Shown: positions 9,140 to 19,810, numbered from the stretch's first letter. The stretch is DNA of 45,786 bases from Halioglobus sp. (GCA_020443325.1 JAGRIK010000173.1:1-45786); one strand, 5' to 3'. Notes: generated from the sequence alone by a model not told the origin. Numbers and translations: made by a program.

Positions 9140-9928
9140 ATGTATCCACAAGGCCTGTTCGGCATTGAAGCGCTGCGGCTACTGATTTCGCCCATCGCGA
9201 TATTCGGTATGCTGTTTTTTATCCTCTACCTGCGCCAGGATGGCATTCGCGCGTGGCGTGCAGTGGGACTGCTACTGTTGCTGGCAGCTTTCGCATTCCT
9301 CGGCGCGAAAGTATTTTCGCTCTACGTTCGCGAGTGGGTGTTCTACGAGCCGCTCTCGCATGAACTGCGCGGCGGACTGCGCTATCCCGGTGCCCTGCTG
9401 GCGATGGTGGCGGCGGGACCTCTGCTGAAGCGCTGGATTCTGCCCGAACTCCCGCTGGCGCGCTTTCTCGATGTGCTGGCCATTACCGTCTGCTTTGCGT
9501 TTGCGCTGGTGCGCTTCAGCTGCTGGATGAGCGGCTGTTGCACCGGGCCCCCGTGCTCCGGCTTTTTATGTCTCAGCTACGCACCCGGTAGCCAGGTCTG
9601 GTATGCGCACCTGCAACACGGCCTGATTGAATCCCCCGCACATCGCAGCCTGCCCGTTCTGCCCCTGCATTTCCTGTTCATGGCGGCATCGCTCGGCGTC
9701 GGCCTGTTCCTGATGTGGTTTGATCGCAGGCGCGGCTTTGACGGCCAGATCGCGCTCCTCTACCTCGTGCTCCACGACGGCGCCAAGGGCCTGCTGGAAT
9801 CCTTCCGCGATCCCTACGTGGCACAGCTGCAATTGACCTCGCTGCTGACCAGCGCAGTAGGGCTCATTGCCCTGCTGGCCATCATGCGCTGGCGTCGCGT
9901 GAGACAAGCCGCAAAAAAGACAGGGTAA
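9140..9928 (+). CDS. Lgt-like polytopic membrane protein (prolipoprotein diacylglyceryl transferase family)
   Basis: The 262-residue product has about seven hydrophobic helices and follows the Lgt fold pattern. Lgt moves diacylglycerol from phosphatidylglycerol to the lipobox cysteine of prolipoproteins. The central Lgt signature region appears here as ALVRFSCWMSGCCTGPPCS, a cysteine-rich variant, and a DGAKGLLESFRDPY segment near the C-terminus matches the conserved E-x-x-R region. This gene is probably a paralogue with a specialised substrate rather than the housekeeping lgt, because the normal GRxxNFxNxE motif is absent. It follows the di-haem propeller gene by 71 bases with a hairpin between. 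A functional link is inference. Confidence 0.7.
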   Translation: MYPQGLFGIEALRLLISPIAIFGMLFFILYLRQDGIRAWRAVGLLLLLAAFAFLGAKVFSLYVREWVFYEPLSHELRGGLRYPGALLAMVAAGPLLKRWILPELPLARFLDVLAITVCFAFALVRFSCWMSGCCTGPPCSGFLCLSYAPGSQVWYAHLQHGLIESPAHRSLPVLPLHFLFMAASLGVGLFLMWFDRRRGFDGQIALLYLVLHDGAKGLLESFRDPYVAQLQLTSLLTSAVGLIALLAIMRWRRVRQAAKKTG

Positions 9929-9985
9929 TCCTCGCACACCCACCAATCCGATAACGCACGGAGACGGGTTTGGTTGCTGGCACGA

Positions 9986-10009
9986 ATTCTGCTTTACTCA
10001 AAGTAGAAT
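9986..10009 (+). terminator. Small hairpin after the Lgt-like gene
   Basis: The arms ATTCTGCTTT (9986-9995) and AAAGTAGAAT (10000-10009) pair over 10 positions, one of them G-T, around an ACTC loop. It lies 58 bases after the stop codon of the Lgt-like gene. No U-tract follows, so termination is only a possibility. Its right half also belongs to the outer arm of the larger inverted repeat that surrounds the element at 10041-10154. Confidence 0.35.
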
Positions 10010-10040
10010 GGCGCAGATTTAAGCACTGGTGCGGCACTGA

Positions 10041-10154
10041 GGCGGTAATTTGAATGCTATAGGGGTGGGACTGTGCGAGGCATGGATGCCGAGCTCAAGC
10101 CCCCATGGATGGGTTTACGGCGTGTCCCACCCCTATAGCATTCAAATTGCCGCC
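10041..10154 (+). repeat. Family 1 long-stem element, copy 1 (twin GGA-loop core)
   Basis: The arms 10041-10071 and 10124-10154 are complementary at 30 of 31 positions. Between them lies a 52-base core (10072-10123) that folds into two small hairpins. GGCATGGATGCC is at 10079-10090 and CCCATGGATGGG at 10102-10113; both present CATGGATG. The core matches copy 3 (43480-43590, read on the minus strand) at about nine in ten positions, although the arms have nothing in common. The bases next to the core, GGGAC/GTCCC, are conserved. The element lies between the Lgt-like gene and glyK. What it does is unknown; the loop pattern fits CsrA/RsmA sites. Confidence 0.85.
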
Positions 10155-10215
10155 GTCTCGAGGCATAAGTCCGCGCCAGTCTACTTAGAGCCAGAATAAC
10201 CGTGATAGGTAACCC

Positions 10216-11151
10216 GTGACATCCGGAACCAGACAACACGACACCCCGCAATGGCAGGACGACTTTATCCAGCGACACCAGTTGGGTACCGGGTATCTGG
10301 AAACCGCACGCAAATGGTTCACGCCTCTGGTGCACAATCTGGCGGCGCACCAAAAACGTGCAGATCGCACGATCCTCGTGGCTTTGAACGGGTGCCAGGG
10401 ATCCGGGAAAACAACTGTCTGCGATTTCCTGGGTACCTCGCTCAGGGAGGAACACAATCTCCAGGCCGTCGCACTCTCACTGGATGACTTTTATCTTACC
10501 CACGCGCAGCGACAGGCACTTGCTGCATCGGTAAATCCGCTACTGGCGACGCGCGGCGTACCGGGAACGCACGACATGGCTCTCCTGCGGGAAACACTCG
10601 AACAGTTGCGCGATGCACGGCGCGATAAACCGGTGGCCGTACCCCGATTCGACAAGTCTACCGATGACAGGCGCCAGCCACCCGACTGGGATTCCATTAC
10701 GACGCCTGTGCAAGTTGTACTACTGGAGGGCTGGTGCCTGGGTGCCCGGGCGCAATCGCCGACGTCCCTGGCGCGCCCGATCAACCGGCTGGAAGAAGAC
10801 GAGGACGCCGCTGCCCAGTGGCGCAGCTACAGCAACACCATCCTGGAGCGCGATTTTCAGCCGCTCTATACGCTGTTCGACCAGTGGATCATGTTGCGCG
10901 CGCCCTCATTTGACTGTGTTTTCGAGTGGCGGCTGGAACAGGAGCGCAAGCTCGCCGCCACTCTGCCACCCGGGCAGACCGGCAAACTGATGGATGACAG
11001 AGCACTGCGCAGGTTCATTCAGCACTACGAGCGGATCACCCGGCAGTGCCTCAGCGCCCTGCCGGACAGGGTGAATCACCTGTTCGAGTTGGATGAACAG
11101 CGCCAGATTGTGGCGTACACACACCGCGAACAGGCAAGCGTATCGCCGTGA
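10216..11151 (+). CDS. glyK: Glycerate kinase, plant GLYK-type
   Basis: This P-loop kinase family phosphorylates D-glycerate, with 3-phosphoglycerate as product in the plant-type enzymes. The Walker A motif is NGCQGSGKTT at about residues 59-68, followed by ALSLDDFYLTHAQR with the conserved acidic pair and by VPRFDKSTDDRR and LLEGWCLGAR, all hallmarks of the GLYK family. The start is GTG at 10216; a weak AGGT lies 8 bases before it. The stop overlaps the start of the next gene by four bases (GTGA), so the two are translationally coupled. In this cluster the kinase would supply 3-phosphoglycerate to the synthase, and recapture glycerate released by the phosphorylase. The 2- versus 3-position product is inferred from the family. 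Confidence 0.88.
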   Translation: MTSGTRQHDTPQWQDDFIQRHQLGTGYLETARKWFTPLVHNLAAHQKRADRTILVALNGCQGSGKTTVCDFLGTSLREEHNLQAVALSLDDFYLTHAQRQALAASVNPLLATRGVPGTHDMALLRETLEQLRDARRDKPVAVPRFDKSTDDRRQPPDWDSITTPVQVVLLEGWCLGARAQSPTSLARPINRLEEDEDAAAQWRSYSNTILERDFQPLYTLFDQWIMLRAPSFDCVFEWRLEQERKLAATLPPGQTGKLMDDRALRRFIQHYERITRQCLSALPDRVNHLFELDEQRQIVAYTHREQASVSP

Positions 11152-11990
11152 AAGACCAGACACCGACATCCATCGTAATCAGTGACCTGGACGGCTCACT
11201 GCTTGACCATCACAGCTACAGTTTCGTTGCCGCATTACCCGTGGTCGAGGCACTGGAGCGGCTGGGCATTCCGCTGATTCTCGCGTCCAGCAAAACCGCT
11301 GCGGAGATAATCGCACTGCGCGCAGCGCTGGGAAACACCCATCCATTCATCGTCGAAAACGGCGCTGCGATATATGTCCCCACACATTCCCTTCCTGCAC
11401 AACCCACAGACACCAGGGTGCAGGGAGACTACTGGGTGTACGAAATGGCCCCTCCACGCAGCCAATGGCTAACGCTGCTGGCTGCCCTGGCGAAGGAATT
11501 TCCCGATGAGTTTGTTTCTTTCTATAGCGCCGGCGTTACCGGCATCATCGAGATGACCGGGTTATCGGCAGAAGCGGCGCAGGCCGCGAATGAGCGGTGT
11601 TATAGCGAACCGGTGAAGTGGCTGGGCTCCGCACAGCGTGAAGCCATCTTCAGGCGGTCCCTGGGTGACGCGGGTGCAACCGTCATCAGGGGCGGCCGCT
11701 TCCTGTCGGTCAGCGCGAGCTGCGACAAGGGAAAGGCGCTGCGCTGGTTGCGCGCGCAGTATCAGGCACACTCGCCCGGCGACGATGTGGACGATCTTGC
11801 AATCGGCGACAGCGAAAACGACCTCCCGATGCTGGAAGCCGCGCGCACAGCGCTGGTGATCCGCTCTCCGGTACACGATTTTCCAACACTGACGAGAACC
11901 GACCGGGTTATTCACAGCCAGCGGTACGGCCCGGAGGGATGGGCCGAGGGCGTGTCACAATGGCTAAGGGCAAAAGGCGAAACAATATGA
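11148..11990 (+). CDS. gpgP: HAD phosphatase: glucosyl-/mannosyl-3-phosphoglycerate phosphatase
   Basis: This 280-residue product is a HAD superfamily hydrolase of the mannosyl-3-phosphoglycerate phosphatase (MPGP) type, which removes phosphate from glucosyl- or mannosyl-3-phosphoglycerate. Motif I is ISDLDGSLLDHHSY with the nucleophile aspartate in DLDGS. Motif II is ILASSKTAAEI, and motif IV is AIGDSENDLPML with the magnesium-binding GDSxND. FIVENGAAIYVP is the family signature. The start GTG overlaps the glyK stop, and the next gene begins 12 bases after its stop. The glucosyl rather than mannosyl substrate is inferred from the neighbouring synthase and phosphorylase. Confidence 0.88.
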   Translation: MKDQTPTSIVISDLDGSLLDHHSYSFVAALPVVEALERLGIPLILASSKTAAEIIALRAALGNTHPFIVENGAAIYVPTHSLPAQPTDTRVQGDYWVYEMAPPRSQWLTLLAALAKEFPDEFVSFYSAGVTGIIEMTGLSAEAAQAANERCYSEPVKWLGSAQREAIFRRSLGDAGATVIRGGRFLSVSASCDKGKALRWLRAQYQAHSPGDDVDDLAIGDSENDLPMLEAARTALVIRSPVHDFPTLTRTDRVIHSQRYGPEGWAEGVSQWLRAKGETI

Positions 11991-12002
11991 AGGATTTTGA
12001 CT

Positions 12003-13229
12003 ATGGGTGACTTCTACCAGAATGGGATTATCACTACCCTGCACAATCTATCTAACCGTCCGCTGCAGGAACTCGAACGGGAACTGGTCGCATTTTCGGC
12101 GCGGCGCCCCATGGCATTGATTCTGCCATCGCTCTACTCTGAGTTGGAGGGCGACGCGCTGCCTCGGATCATCGACGAACTGGTACAGGTGCCCTATCTC
12201 GCAGAAATCGTCATCGGCCTGGACAGGGCAGATGAGGCAGAGTACCGCGATGCACTCAAATTTTTCGGTCGCCTGCCGCAACACCACCGTGTGCTGTGGA
12301 ACGACGGGCCCCGCCTGCAGGCGCTGGATGCCCGATTACAGGAACAGGGCCTGGCACCGCGGGAGTTGGGCAAGGGGCGCAATGTCTGGTACTGCATGGG
12401 CTATTTGCTGGCAAACAACCGGTCGGAATCCGTCGCACTCCACGATTGCGATATCGTCACCTACAGTCGTTCACTCTTGGCGCGCCTGATCTACCCGGTC
12501 GCCAACCCGGGCTTCAACTATGAGTTCTGCAAAGGCTATTACGCCCGCGTGGCGGACGGCAAGATCAACGGGCGTGTGAGCCGACTGCTGGTGACACCGC
12601 TGCTGCGCGCGCTGAAGAAAACCGTAGGCGACCTGGAATACCTCGAGTACATGGACAGCTTTCGCTACCCGCTGGCCGGCGAGTTTTCATTCCGGCGCGA
12701 CGTGCTCAACGACCTCCTGATCCCCAGCGACTGGGGGCTGGAAATTGGCGTACTCTCGGAGATGTACCGCAACTATGCGAAGAACCGACTGTGCCAGGTG
12801 GACATCGCCGACACTTACGACCACAAGCACCAGAATCTTTCCGCTGCTGACGACAGCGGCGGCCTGTCCAAAATGTCGATTGATATCGCCAAGGCCCTGT
12901 TTCGCAAGTTGGCAACACGCGGCGTCACTTTCAGTACCGAGTCGTTTCGCTCCCTCAAGGCCACCTACTACCGTATCGCCCTGGACTTCGTTGAGACCTA
13001 CCACAACGATGCGGTAATGAACGGGTTGACGCTGGACATACATCAGGAAGAGCAGGCCGTAGAGCTATTCGCAGAGAATATTATCAAAGCCGGAGAGGCG
13101 TTTATGGAGAGCCCCATGGAACGGCCATTCATCCCGAGTTGGTCGCGCGTGATCAGCGCTATCCCCGATATCATGGAACAGCTCAGCGACGCCGTAGAGG
13201 CGGATCACGCCGAGTTCGTGGGGGGCTGA
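12003..13229 (+). CDS. gpgS: Glucosyl-3-phosphoglycerate synthase, GT81 type
   Basis: GpgS joins glucose from an NDP-glucose donor to 3-phosphoglycerate, the committed step to glucosylglycerate. The 408-residue product has the GT-A nucleotide region [13 protein letters not shown] and [13 protein letters not shown], and the metal-binding D-x-D motif in [27 protein letters not shown] is the conserved acceptor-side segment. The ATG at 12003 is preferred over TTG at 11997 because AGGA at 11991-11994 is 8 bases upstream of it. The length fits the roughly 400-residue GpgS branch found in marine bacteria and archaea, longer than the mycobacterial enzyme. It sits 12 bases after gpgP and 5 bases before the phosphorylase gene. 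Confidence 0.88.
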   Translation: MGDFYQNGIITTLHNLSNRPLQELERELVAFSARRPMALILPSLYSELEGDALPRIIDELVQVPYLAEIVIGLDRADEAEYRDALKFFGRLPQHHRVLWNDGPRLQALDARLQEQGLAPRELGKGRNVWYCMGYLLANNRSESVALHDCDIVTYSRSLLARLIYPVANPGFNYEFCKGYYARVADGKINGRVSRLLVTPLLRALKKTVGDLEYLEYMDSFRYPLAGEFSFRRDVLNDLLIPSDWGLEIGVLSEMYRNYAKNRLCQVDIADTYDHKHQNLSAADDSGGLSKMSIDIAKALFRKLATRGVTFSTESFRSLKATYYRIALDFVETYHNDAVMNGLTLDIHQEEQAVELFAENIIKAGEAFMESPMERPFIPSWSRVISAIPDIMEQLSDAVEADHAEFVGG

Positions 13230-13234
13230 GAAGA

Positions 13235-15016
13235 ATGCAGGGGATCGCTGAAAAAGCAGGGGCACTACTGGAGCGTGTCAGGCTCCACATCGATGAGATC
13301 TACCATGACAATCCACTGGGCGCCGACCTCGAAGGCCTGCCAGAGGCCTTGCTCGACCTGATGCGGCTGGAAGAGAATGCGGCGGAACCCCTACAGCACA
13401 CCAATCACTGGGACCAGAGTGACGCCCTGGTAATCACCTACGCCGACAGCCTCCAGGTTGAGGGTGAAAAACCTTTGGTAACGCTGAAGCGTTTTCTCGA
13501 CCAGCGGACCGACGGCGTTGTGAGCGGAGTCCACATCCTGCCCTTTTACCCGTGGACATCCGACGACGGATTCTCAGTGCTCGACTATTCCAGTGTTAAT
13601 GAGGCGCTGGGCGACTGGAACGATATCCACACAATTGCCGAACAGTACGACCTGATGGCAGACCTGGTGATCAATCACTGCTCCATCCGCAGCATCTGGT
13701 TCGAGAACTTCCTGGCCGACAGGGAGCCGGGCAAAGGCTATTTTTTCACGGCCAGTCCGCAGGACGATTTGAGTGCCGTGGTGCGCCCCCGCACAACCCC
13801 CCTGCTGCAGGAAGTTGCCGCTGTCGACGGCCCAAGGCATGTCTGGTGCACCTTCAGCCCCGACCAGGTTGACCTGGATTTTCGCAACCCGGAGGTGCTC
13901 AAGCAGTTCGTATCCATCATTCGGCAGTACCTGGACGCCGGCATCAGGATTTTTCGCCTGGACGCCGTTGCCTTCCTCTGGAAAATTCCCGGCACCACCT
14001 GCCTGAACCTCGAAGAGACCCATGAGGTAGTACGCCTGCTGCGCACGCTGGTAGAGCACGCGCGTGCGGACACCGTACTGATCACCGAAACCAATATCCC
14101 CCACAGGGAAAATCTGTCCTATTTCGGCAACGCCAATGAGGCGCACTGCGTCTACAACTTTTCCCTGCCGCCGCTGCTGGTTTACGCGCTGTTAACCGGC
14201 GACTGCACGTATCTGAAACAGTGGATGATGAGCATGCCACCGGCACAAAACGGCACCGCGTACTTCAATTTCATTGCGTCCCACGACGGCATTGGCCTGC
14301 GACCTGCCGAGGGCCTGCTGTCCGACACCGAGCTGGATTGCCTGATTGCCGCGATGGAGGGCTTTGGCGGCCATGTCTCCTATCGCGCGCTGGAGTGCGG
14401 CCAGCGCAAGCCCTACGAGATCAATATTTCGCTCTTTGATGCGCTCCAGGGCACGATCAACGGCTGCGATGACTGGGGTGTGGAGCGGTTCATCTGTGCG
14501 CACGCGATCATGCTCGCGCTTGAGGGTATCCCCGGCATCTACATTCACAGCCTGCTCGGCACACGAAATGATTACGAACGCGTCGAGAACAGCGGGCACT
14601 ATCGCGCGATCAACAGGCACCAATGGAACCTGCACGAACTCGGTAAAGTGCTGGACGATAGCGCGAGCGACCACTCCCGCATATTCTCCCGCCTCAAATC
14701 TCTGCTTGCAATCCGCCGACGCCAGCCCGCATTCCATCCCAATGCCGTGCAGTACACATTGCACCTGGGTTCAGGCGTTGTGGGTTTTCGTCGCGAGAGT
14801 ATGGATCAACAGCAGCATATTTTCTGCATGAGTAATATCACTGACAACACGCAGCACCTTGCGTGGTCGGATATCAACCTCAACAATTCTGACGACTGGC
14901 GGGATCTCATTACCACCGAGCAGTACACCGGGGGAGAGGACCAGCTAACACTTCTGCCCTACCAGACCGTGTGGCTCTCAAATGCCCCGGACCCGCTGCA
15001 ACCCGGCAATGCATAA
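13235..15016 (+). CDS. GH13_18 phosphorylase, probably glucosylglycerate phosphorylase (sucrose phosphorylase-like)
   Basis: Enzymes of this group cleave an alpha-glucoside with phosphate to give alpha-glucose 1-phosphate and the free acceptor. The 593-residue product carries the GH13 catalytic set: nucleophile in [11 protein letters not shown], acid/base in LITETNIPH, and transition-state stabiliser in SHDGIGLRP. The active-site regions [15 protein letters not shown] and DLVINHCS match the sucrose phosphorylase subfamily. The start at 13235 is chosen because GAGAAG lies upstream and the previous gene ends at 13229. A frame extending upstream to 13139 lies inside gpgS. Because it sits with glycerate kinase, GpgS and GpgP, I infer that the substrate is glucosylglycerate, as described for Meiothermus and for E. 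coli YcjM. Sucrose remains possible. Confidence 0.85.
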   Translation: MQGIAEKAGALLERVRLHIDEIYHDNPLGADLEGLPEALLDLMRLEENAAEPLQHTNHWDQSDALVITYADSLQVEGEKPLVTLKRFLDQRTDGVVSGVHILPFYPWTSDDGFSVLDYSSVNEALGDWNDIHTIAEQYDLMADLVINHCSIRSIWFENFLADREPGKGYFFTASPQDDLSAVVRPRTTPLLQEVAAVDGPRHVWCTFSPDQVDLDFRNPEVLKQFVSIIRQYLDAGIRIFRLDAVAFLWKIPGTTCLNLEETHEVVRLLRTLVEHARADTVLITETNIPHRENLSYFGNANEAHCVYNFSLPPLLVYALLTGDCTYLKQWMMSMPPAQNGTAYFNFIASHDGIGLRPAEGLLSDTELDCLIAAMEGFGGHVSYRALECGQRKPYEINISLFDALQGTINGCDDWGVERFICAHAIMLALEGIPGIYIHSLLGTRNDYERVENSGHYRAINRHQWNLHELGKVLDDSASDHSRIFSRLKSLLAIRRRQPAFHPNAVQYTLHLGSGVVGFRRESMDQQQHIFCMSNITDNTQHLAWSDINLNNSDDWRDLITTEQYTGGEDQLTLLPYQTVWLSNAPDPLQPGNA

Positions 15017-15178
15017 AGCCTGACTCCGGGCAGGCGACACGCCCGAACGGGACTCACCCGGATTATTCCGTGCGACCATGCAGCGACCACTGGATATTGT
15101 GCGCCACAGCCCTGATAATTTCACCCTCGCCAGCCGCAAGCTATGCGCCGGCCAATGATTGATCAGGACAGATACGCC
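15017..15178 (+). other. Gap before hemL
   Basis: This 162-base gap carries no gene I can support. CGGGC and GCCCG at about 15028-15046 form a short hairpin that could end the glucosylglycerate operon, but it lacks a T-run. A ribosome site (AGGACAG at about 15166-15172) near the end belongs to hemL. Confidence 0.3.
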
Positions 15179-17487
<2,309 letters not shown>

Positions 17488-17494
17488 GCCGCCC

Positions 17495-18106
17495 ATGCGC
17501 ACCTTTCTCCTGTTGTGGTTGACGCTGTACCTCGCCGCTCCACCGGCATCCGCGGAATGCCAATGTCTCTGGCGTGGCTCGTTCACCGATGTCCAGGCAG
17601 ATACGGACCTGGTGGTCAGTGGCAGCGTAATCGCGAGCGTGGGGAATTCCATCGACCTGGCGGTGTCGCGCGTGCTGCGCGACCCGGAACCTCCCGAAAC
17701 CTTGCGCATCTGGTTGCAAACGGCCGATTATTGCCGCCCCGACGTGGCGCTTTTCCCCATCGGCACTACATGGGTGATGGCGCTCGAAAAGATCACCGAA
17801 GACGCCCCCGGGGGATTCAACCCCTCCACACCCAACATCAGCTACGGGCGGCCCGGCGACTACATTCTGTCGAGCTGCGGGGGTTACTGGTTAGCCCTGA
17901 GCGGCGACTATGTGACGGGCAGCCTGGTAAACACACCGCGCTGGGAGCGCGACCCGCCAATGACTCCCGTGCTGCTGGAACTGGTCGTGGATTTCGTGCA
18001 GGGCAGGCTCGGGCGCGATGCGCTGCTTGAAGCCAGCAAGGAAGATCCCGCGTTGCGCCAACTCCAGCGGGACACCCGCTCTTTCCTGCGAAACGAGAAC
18101 CAGTAG
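17495..18106 (+). CDS. Secreted cysteine-containing protein of unknown function (possible NTR/TIMP-like fold)
   Basis: The 203-residue product has a signal peptide (MRTFLLLWLTLYLAAPPASA) with a likely cut before ECQC. The mature N-terminus begins with a C-x-C pair followed by F-x-D-x-x-A-D-x-V-x-x-G-x-V. That pattern recalls the OB-fold NTR/TIMP-like domains, in which an N-terminal cysteine pair anchors the fold. Further cysteines at YCRPD and SSCGGYW could form disulfides. The C-terminal third is helical and charged. It lies 7 bases after hemB, suggesting co-transcription, but no haem-related motif is evident. The fold suggestion is inference and the function is unknown. Confidence 0.65.
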   Translation: MRTFLLLWLTLYLAAPPASAECQCLWRGSFTDVQADTDLVVSGSVIASVGNSIDLAVSRVLRDPEPPETLRIWLQTADYCRPDVALFPIGTTWVMALEKITEDAPGGFNPSTPNISYGRPGDYILSSCGGYWLALSGDYVTGSLVNTPRWERDPPMTPVLLELVVDFVQGRLGRDALLEASKEDPALRQLQRDTRSFLRNENQ

Positions 18107-18193
18107 CAATAATTGAAGAATAGTTAGCGACAAGTATCGCCTCGATGGGATATAACTCGCAATCGCGTACCAGATAAATAGAACAATATAGCC
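18107..18193 (+). promoter_or_regulatory. Probable promoter of the GGDEF gene
   Basis: TATAAC within GGGATATAACT at about 18151-18156 fits a -10 box 38 bases before the ATG at 18194. No good -35 box lies 17 bases upstream (CGACAA is the nearest), so the promoter may be weak or activator-dependent. Confidence 0.3.
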
Positions 18194-19390
18194 ATGTACT
18201 CGTTAACCGTGCCTTTCAGAAAGGCTCGAAACTGGTGGTTTCACCTGTGTACCGGCCGCTCGGTCTACGAGCGCGCGGACGAGGAAAACTACCGGCAGCG
18301 CATACTGGTGATGACCAGCTGCTTCTGGTTGCTGACGGTCATCCTGTTCGCGGTTGTAATCCCATTGTTCATGGACATTACCCCGCAGGGAAAGATCGCC
18401 GCAAACGTGCTGTTTGTCGCCAGCATCCTCGGCGTGCTGATAAGCATGCTGCTGTTGCGCCTGCGCGGCGACCGCATCGCCGCACTCAACATCATGTTGC
18501 TCATTTATACCGGCGCGTTTACAACCGCCTGCTTCGTTTTCGGCGGCACCGGTTCTCCCACCTACCCCTTACTGGTACTCGCTCCCGCAATGGCAGCTAT
18601 TGCGGGCAGCGTTACGTTGTGCGCATCCTGGGGACTGCTGGTTATCGCCATCTGGATCTGTGTGCTGCAGGCGGAGCGGCAGGGCTTCCAGTTCACACAG
18701 ATTATCCTGCCCGAGAACCACAGCATGGCGATGATGATGGCCTACACGGCAATGGCGATTTCCGTTGTCAGCGTCATCATTATCTACGCGGAAATGAACA
18801 AGGCTTTGCGAACAAGCCTGCAGGCCAGCAATTCGGAGTTGGAACACCTGTCCTCCCACGATCAGCTAACCCGACTGCCCAACCGCCGGTTTTACGACGA
18901 ACGCATCGCACTTGCGCTGCAGCGCGCCTCGGAGCAGGACGGCCTGACAGGCCTGCTGTTTATGGACCTCAACGAATTCAAGAGCATCAATGACACCTAC
19001 GGACACGGGGCGGGCGACAAGCTGTTGATCGCGGTTGCGCAGCGCGTCCAGAACTGCCTGCGTGAAACCGATCTGGTCGCCCGCCTCGGGGGCGATGAAT
19101 TTGTCGCGGTGCTGGAGGATGTCAAATCGGCTGATGAGATTACACGCCTCGCCCATAAATTGTCACAGGCGATTGAGCAACCGTTGTATGTTCGTCAACA
19201 GATCCTGAAGTTCAGCTGCAGCATCGGCGTGGCGATCTTCCCAATTGACGGGCGCCAGTTGCATGAACTGGAGGAAAAAGCGGACAAGGCCATGTACCTG
19301 GCCAAAAAGCGCGGAATTCCAGTAGCCCTGGCCAGCCTTGAATCGACCAATACACCCATGCCTGCACGAGCGCCGACCAACCGTATCTAG
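18194..19390 (+). CDS. Membrane diguanylate cyclase (GGDEF)
   Basis: The product makes the second messenger cyclic di-GMP from two GTP. The N-terminal half (about 40-205) has five to six transmembrane helices, likely a membrane sensor. The catalytic domain begins near residue 220 (HDQLTRLPNRRFYDER) and contains MDLNEFKSINDTYGHGAGD and the intact signature GGDEF at about 299-303. The product-inhibition site RETD lies five residues before it, so the enzyme should be active and feedback-controlled. It has no EAL domain. The stop codon TAG at 19388-19390 is directly followed by a family 2 repeat element. Confidence 0.93.
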   Translation: MYSLTVPFRKARNWWFHLCTGRSVYERADEENYRQRILVMTSCFWLLTVILFAVVIPLFMDITPQGKIAANVLFVASILGVLISMLLLRLRGDRIAALNIMLLIYTGAFTTACFVFGGTGSPTYPLLVLAPAMAAIAGSVTLCASWGLLVIAIWICVLQAERQGFQFTQIILPENHSMAMMMAYTAMAISVVSVIIIYAEMNKALRTSLQASNSELEHLSSHDQLTRLPNRRFYDERIALALQRASEQDGLTGLLFMDLNEFKSINDTYGHGAGDKLLIAVAQRVQNCLRETDLVARLGGDEFVAVLEDVKSADEITRLAHKLSQAIEQPLYVRQQILKFSCSIGVAIFPIDGRQLHELEEKADKAMYLAKKRGIPVALASLESTNTPMPARAPTNRI

Positions 19391-19615
19391 CGGCTTGTTC
19401 ACAACCCCTTCATGTGACATCTCGGCTTGGTTTCGCCTTGGATTGCAACGAGATGGATTTTTCTCGTAGCGCTGTCGGGGGTTTGGTCGTGGGCGACGGG
19501 CTCGCACCCCAGCAGGCGTTTCAGTCGCTCCACGTGATTCGCTTTGTGAAACGCCTACTGGGGCACAAGCCCTGCATCTCAATACTACGGCACGACTTGC
19601 GACGGACGTTAGATT
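19391..19615 (+). repeat. Family 2 structured element, copy A
   Basis: This about 225-base element starts directly after the GGDEF stop codon. In order it holds a 7 bp hairpin (CATCTCG at 19418-19424 with CGAGATG at 19449-19455), then nested stems. The outer ones include CGTAG/CTACG and GGGCT/AGCCC. The inner one is a 17 bp stem (19507-19523 with 19547-19563, one mismatch). The inner loop GTCGCTCCACGTGATTCGCT is almost identical in copies B and C. It ends with ACGTTAGATT (19606-19615), shared with copy B. It carries no gene. It may be a structured RNA made from the end of the upstream transcript, or a palindromic DNA element. Confidence 0.85.
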
Positions 19616-19649
19616 CTTAAGTTCCGGGTTTAAGATTTTTAGAGTTAGC

Positions 19650-19773
19650 CGAATGGTAGGTACTGAGGTGACGAATAGAAATGTGTTTCTCAGTCGCTCC
19701 CGGAGTGCCGGACCAACGAATTCGCTTGGTGAGAAACACATTTTCCATCCACAACCTCAGTGCATACCATTCG
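19650..19773. repeat. Family 2-related hairpin D with different arms
   Basis: Between copies A and B lies a double hairpin. The outer arms are CGAATGGTA (19650-19658) and its complement (19765-19773), continued by ACTGAGGT and ACCTCAGT (19754-19761). The inner arms AAATGTGTTTCTCA (19679-19692) and its complement (19730-19743) are a perfect 14 bp stem. The inner loop begins GTCGCTCC and ends ATTCGCTTGG, exactly the ends of the loop in copies A, B and C. It has about 14 extra bases in the middle. The arms are unrelated to theirs. Confidence 0.75.
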
Positions 19774-19810
19774 ACTAGATAAAAAAAGACGTTCCATTCA
19801 TGCTTCTCAC

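Noticed and set aside
10041-10154. Family 1 copies as simple intrinsic terminators
   Set aside because: The stems are long enough, but none of the three is followed by a T-run, and the conserved core inside would not be needed for termination.
19391-19615. Family 2 copies as integron attC sites
   Set aside because: The copies end with ACGTTAGATT, which contains a GTTRRRY-like core, and they are folded. But no matching RYYYAAC box was found at the other end, there is no integrase, and the neighbouring genes are not cassette-like.
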